A program made the position numbers and the translations under genes. This document shows, piece by piece, positions 4,947 to 6,133 of a DNA stretch of 6,133 bases (positions within the stretch are counted from its first letter, which is position 1; each line of letters opens with the position of its first letter). Source of the DNA: an uncultured Oscillibacter sp. GTDB taxonomy: Bacteria; Bacillota_A; Clostridia; Oscillospirales; Oscillospiraceae. A model generated the notes under the pieces. That model searched no databases. It had not been told where the DNA came from and saw only the letters and a program-made list of their open reading frames with translations. Location: the NCBI GenBank assembly GCA_902462475.1, contig CABQCB010000120.1, forward strand, positions 1-6,133, in the 5' to 3' direction.

Positions 4947-5982
4947 ATGCGCGCACGGCCCAGCGCAGCTTTGTGGAGCGGGCGCGGGGGTTTTGGAAAC
5001 ACTCCTGGGCGGAGGGACGGATCACATCCTCCGAAATTTCGGAAAAGACTCCCTCGCGGGCATACTGCCGGAAGGCTTTTTTCACCAGACGGTCCTCTCC
5101 GGAGTGGAAGGTGAGGATGGCGGCCCGACCGCCGGGCTTCATGACGCCGGGGAGCTTATCGAGAAAGCTGTACAGCACCTCAAACTCGCTGTTGACGTCG
5201 ATGCGCAGGGCCTGGAACGTCCGCTGGCAGGATTTTTTCACGGCCTCGGTCCGTTCTGCCGGCGGCAGGAACGCCAGGGCGCCCTCGATGACGGCGGCCA
5301 GCTGCCGGGTGGTGTCGATGGAAATGCCCTTGCGGAACGTCTGCGTGATAGCCTTGGCAATGCGCTGGGCATAGGGCTCGTCCGCGTTTTCCACCAGCAT
5401 GGCCTCCAGCTCCTCCGTATCCAGCTCTCTCAGGCGCTGGGCGGCGGTGATGCCGGCAGTGGGGTCCAGGCGCAGGTCCAGAGGGCCGTCCTGCTTGAAG
5501 GTGAAGCCCCGCTCTGGGTTGTCGATCTGCATGGAGGATACGCCCAGGTCTGCCAAGACGAAATCAAAGAGCACGCCGGGGGCCACCTGATCCACCTGAG
5601 CGAAGTTCATGCGGCGGATGGTCAGGATCTCCTCGCCGTATCCCAGAGCAGCCAGACGGGCCTTGGTCTTTTCCGATTCGATGGGGTCCACATCTGTGGC
5701 ATAGAGGTGTCCGCTGCCCTGGAGCTGCTCCAGCATTTTGCGGGTGTGGCCGCCGTAGCCCAATGTGGCGTCATAGCCGGTCTGGCCGGGCTGGATCTGC
5801 AATACCTCCAGGATCTCCTTTACCATAATAGGGACGTGCATGCCCGCCGGCGTCTTACCGCTGCGCAGGATCTTCTCAACCTGGTCCTGGTATTTTTCCG
5901 GATTGAGCTCCTTGTATTTGTCCTGAAAGCGCCGGGGATGGGTGCCGGAATAGCGGACACGGCGCTTGTGGGGCTGTTCCAT
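4945..5982 (-). CDS. rsmH: RsmH-type 16S rRNA (cytosine-N4)-methyltransferase, atypical form
   Basis: A SAM-dependent methyltransferase of 345 residues. RsmH (MraW) methylates N4 of C1402 in 16S rRNA in the ribosomal P site. The motifs appear in family order: Met-His-Val-Pro (48-51), SAM motif Asp71-Ala-Thr-Leu-Gly-Tyr-Gly-Gly-His-Thr, Asp-Val-Asp-Pro (97-100), Ala-Asp-Leu-Gly-Val-Ser-Ser (144-150), Pro-Glu-Arg-Gly-Phe (156-160), Pro-Leu-Asp-Leu-Arg-Leu-Asp (167-173), Arg-Thr-Phe-Gln-Ala-Leu-Arg-Ile-Asp-Val-Asn-Ser-Glu (254-266), Phe-His-Ser-Gly-Glu-Asp-Arg (292-298) and Asn-Pro-Arg-Ala-Arg-Ser (331-336). Three features are unusual. There are about 48 basic residues before the His-Val-Pro motif, which usually sits near residue 5-10. 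Gly295 replaces the usual Leu in Phe-His-Ser-Leu-Glu-Asp-Arg. The stretch between that motif and Asn-Pro-Arg-Ala-Arg-Ser is shorter than usual. The start is the ATG at 5982, with AAAGGAG 8 nt upstream. It lacks dcw neighbours such as mraZ or ftsL on the visible sides. It may be the main RsmH or a paralogue. Confidence 0.9.
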   Translation of the reverse strand: MEQPHKRRVRYSGTHPRRFQDKYKELNPEKYQDQVEKILRSGKTPAGMHVPIMVKEILEVLQIQPGQTGYDATLGYGGHTRKMLEQLQGSGHLYATDVDPIESEKTKARLAALGYGEEILTIRRMNFAQVDQVAPGVLFDFVLADLGVSSMQIDNPERGFTFKQDGPLDLRLDPTAGITAAQRLRELDTEELEAMLVENADEPYAQRIAKAITQTFRKGISIDTTRQLAAVIEGALAFLPPAERTEAVKKSCQRTFQALRIDVNSEFEVLYSFLDKLPGVMKPGGRAAILTFHSGEDRLVKKAFRQYAREGVFSEISEDVIRPSAQECFQNPRARSTKLRWAVRA

Positions 5983-5990
5983 GGTATCAA

Positions 5991-5997
5991 CTCCTTT
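5991..5997 (-). promoter_or_regulatory. Ribosome binding site fixing the rsmH start
   Basis: On the - strand AAAGGAG lies 8 nt before the ATG at 5982. It excludes the longer in-frame reading up to an ATG at 6108, which would add 42 residues rich in Phe encoded by the A-rich promoter region. It also places the basic N-terminal extension inside the translated protein. Confidence 0.85.
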
Positions 5998-6010
5998 AAA
6001 AGTCGCTTTT

Positions 6011-6039
6011 ATCATAGCATATGAAGAGGCAAAAATGAA
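6011..6039 (-). promoter_or_regulatory. Extended -10 promoter for the rsmH operon
   Basis: On the - strand TATGAT (6016-6011, 5 of 6 consensus bases) is preceded by TGC, forming an extended -10 element (TGnTATGAT). A weak -35, TTCATT (6039-6034), lies 17 bp upstream. The predicted start near 6004 leaves a ~20-nt leader containing the ribosome binding site. It is the only good - strand promoter seen before rsmH. Confidence 0.6.
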
Positions 6040-6087
6040 GCGCAGAGGAGAAAAGAAGAAAAAAACGAAAAAATAGGAAAAAAGGTG
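6031..6087. other. Purine/A-rich tract between divergent promoters
   Basis: On the + strand this stretch is almost entirely A and G, with several A-runs of 5-7 bases. It directly precedes the -35 box at 6088, where an UP-like element would lie, and covers the weak -35 of the rsmH promoter on the other strand. It probably boosts the + strand promoter and may bend the DNA. It contains no gene. Confidence 0.5.
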
Positions 6088-6116
6088 TTGACAAAAGGTG
6101 GTAGGCATGGTATTCT
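6088..6116 (+). promoter_or_regulatory. Very strong promoter for a transcript leaving the right edge
   Basis: A perfect -35 TTGACA (6088-6093), a 17-bp spacer, a TGG extended element (6108-6110) and TATTCT (6111-6116, 4 of 6) form a strong sigma-A promoter with an A-rich upstream tract. Transcription should start about 6122-6124, running rightward out of the window and divergent from rsmH. This strength is typical of stable RNA or highly expressed genes. Confidence 0.75.
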
Positions 6117-6133
6117 AACCAAGCTGTCGCCGC
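6117..6133 (+). ncRNA. Possible 5' end of a stable RNA (RNase P RNA type A or rRNA leader), truncated
   Basis: The last 17 bases end in GTCGCCGC. As I recall the E. coli RNase P RNA (M1), it carries the same eight bases within its first 25 nt, and the nine bases before them are also similar here. Against this, the promoter start near 6122 would leave too few bases for the 5' strand of helix P1. An rRNA operon leader is an equal alternative. Too little sequence is present for a firm call. Confidence 0.25.

Noticed and set aside
4762..6024. 420-codon open frame on the + strand opposite rsmH and the MazG-like gene
   Set aside because: It is a complementary-register shadow of rsmH; the - strand genes have complete family motifs and good ribosome binding sites.
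5983..6108. N-terminal extension of rsmH to an upstream in-frame ATG
   Set aside because: The extra residues are Phe-rich products of the A-rich promoter tract, the reading runs through the promoter, and a proper ribosome binding site lies at 5991-5997.

Overview
The window looks like chromosomal DNA from a GC-rich, low-oxygen Bacillota (Clostridia) bacterium, plausibly Oscillospiraceae-like. This is inferred from strong AAGGAGG-type ribosome binding sites, sigma-A-type promoters with 17-bp spacers, codons mostly ending in G or C, and the kinds of genes present. Taxonomy cannot be fixed from the sequence alone. No mobile element, CRISPR array, tRNA or transposase is visible.

Left part (1-4600, all + strand). 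The window opens with the last 32 codons of a zinc-type alcohol dehydrogenase. A ~260-bp intergenic region follows, with a near-consensus promoter and a nested stem-loop leader that begins where transcription should start. This leads into an OPT-family oligopeptide transporter (360-2300). After a strong hairpin with no U-tract come three tightly spaced genes: a stand-alone PqqD-like (RRE-fold) protein, a small single-pass membrane protein whose start overlaps the previous stop codon, and a complete PepD-type M20 aminoacyl-histidine dipeptidase. A textbook bidirectional terminator ends this block. The coherent theme is peptide uptake (OPT) and intracellular dipeptide hydrolysis (PepD). The two small proteins between them have no obvious role in it.

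Right part (4599-6010, - strand, convergent). An RsmH-type 16S rRNA methyltransferase is followed, 10 bp downstream, by a MazG-like nucleotide pyrophosphohydrolase whose ribosome binding site overlaps the rsmH stop codon. The RsmH protein has an N-terminal extension and a shortened C-terminal section. In this window it is outside the usual cell-division (dcw) gene cluster.

Right edge (6011-6133). A divergent intergenic region holds an extended -10 promoter for rsmH on the - strand and, after a purine/A-rich tract, a very strong + strand promoter. The transcript of that promoter runs off the window after about a dozen bases. Those bases resemble the conserved 5' core of type A RNase P RNA, but too little is present to be sure.

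I do not see a convincing new multi-gene system. The items most worth a second look are the nested leader structure of the transporter gene, the PqqD-like/membrane protein pair lodged between transporter and peptidase, the atypical RsmH, and the strong promoter at the right edge.
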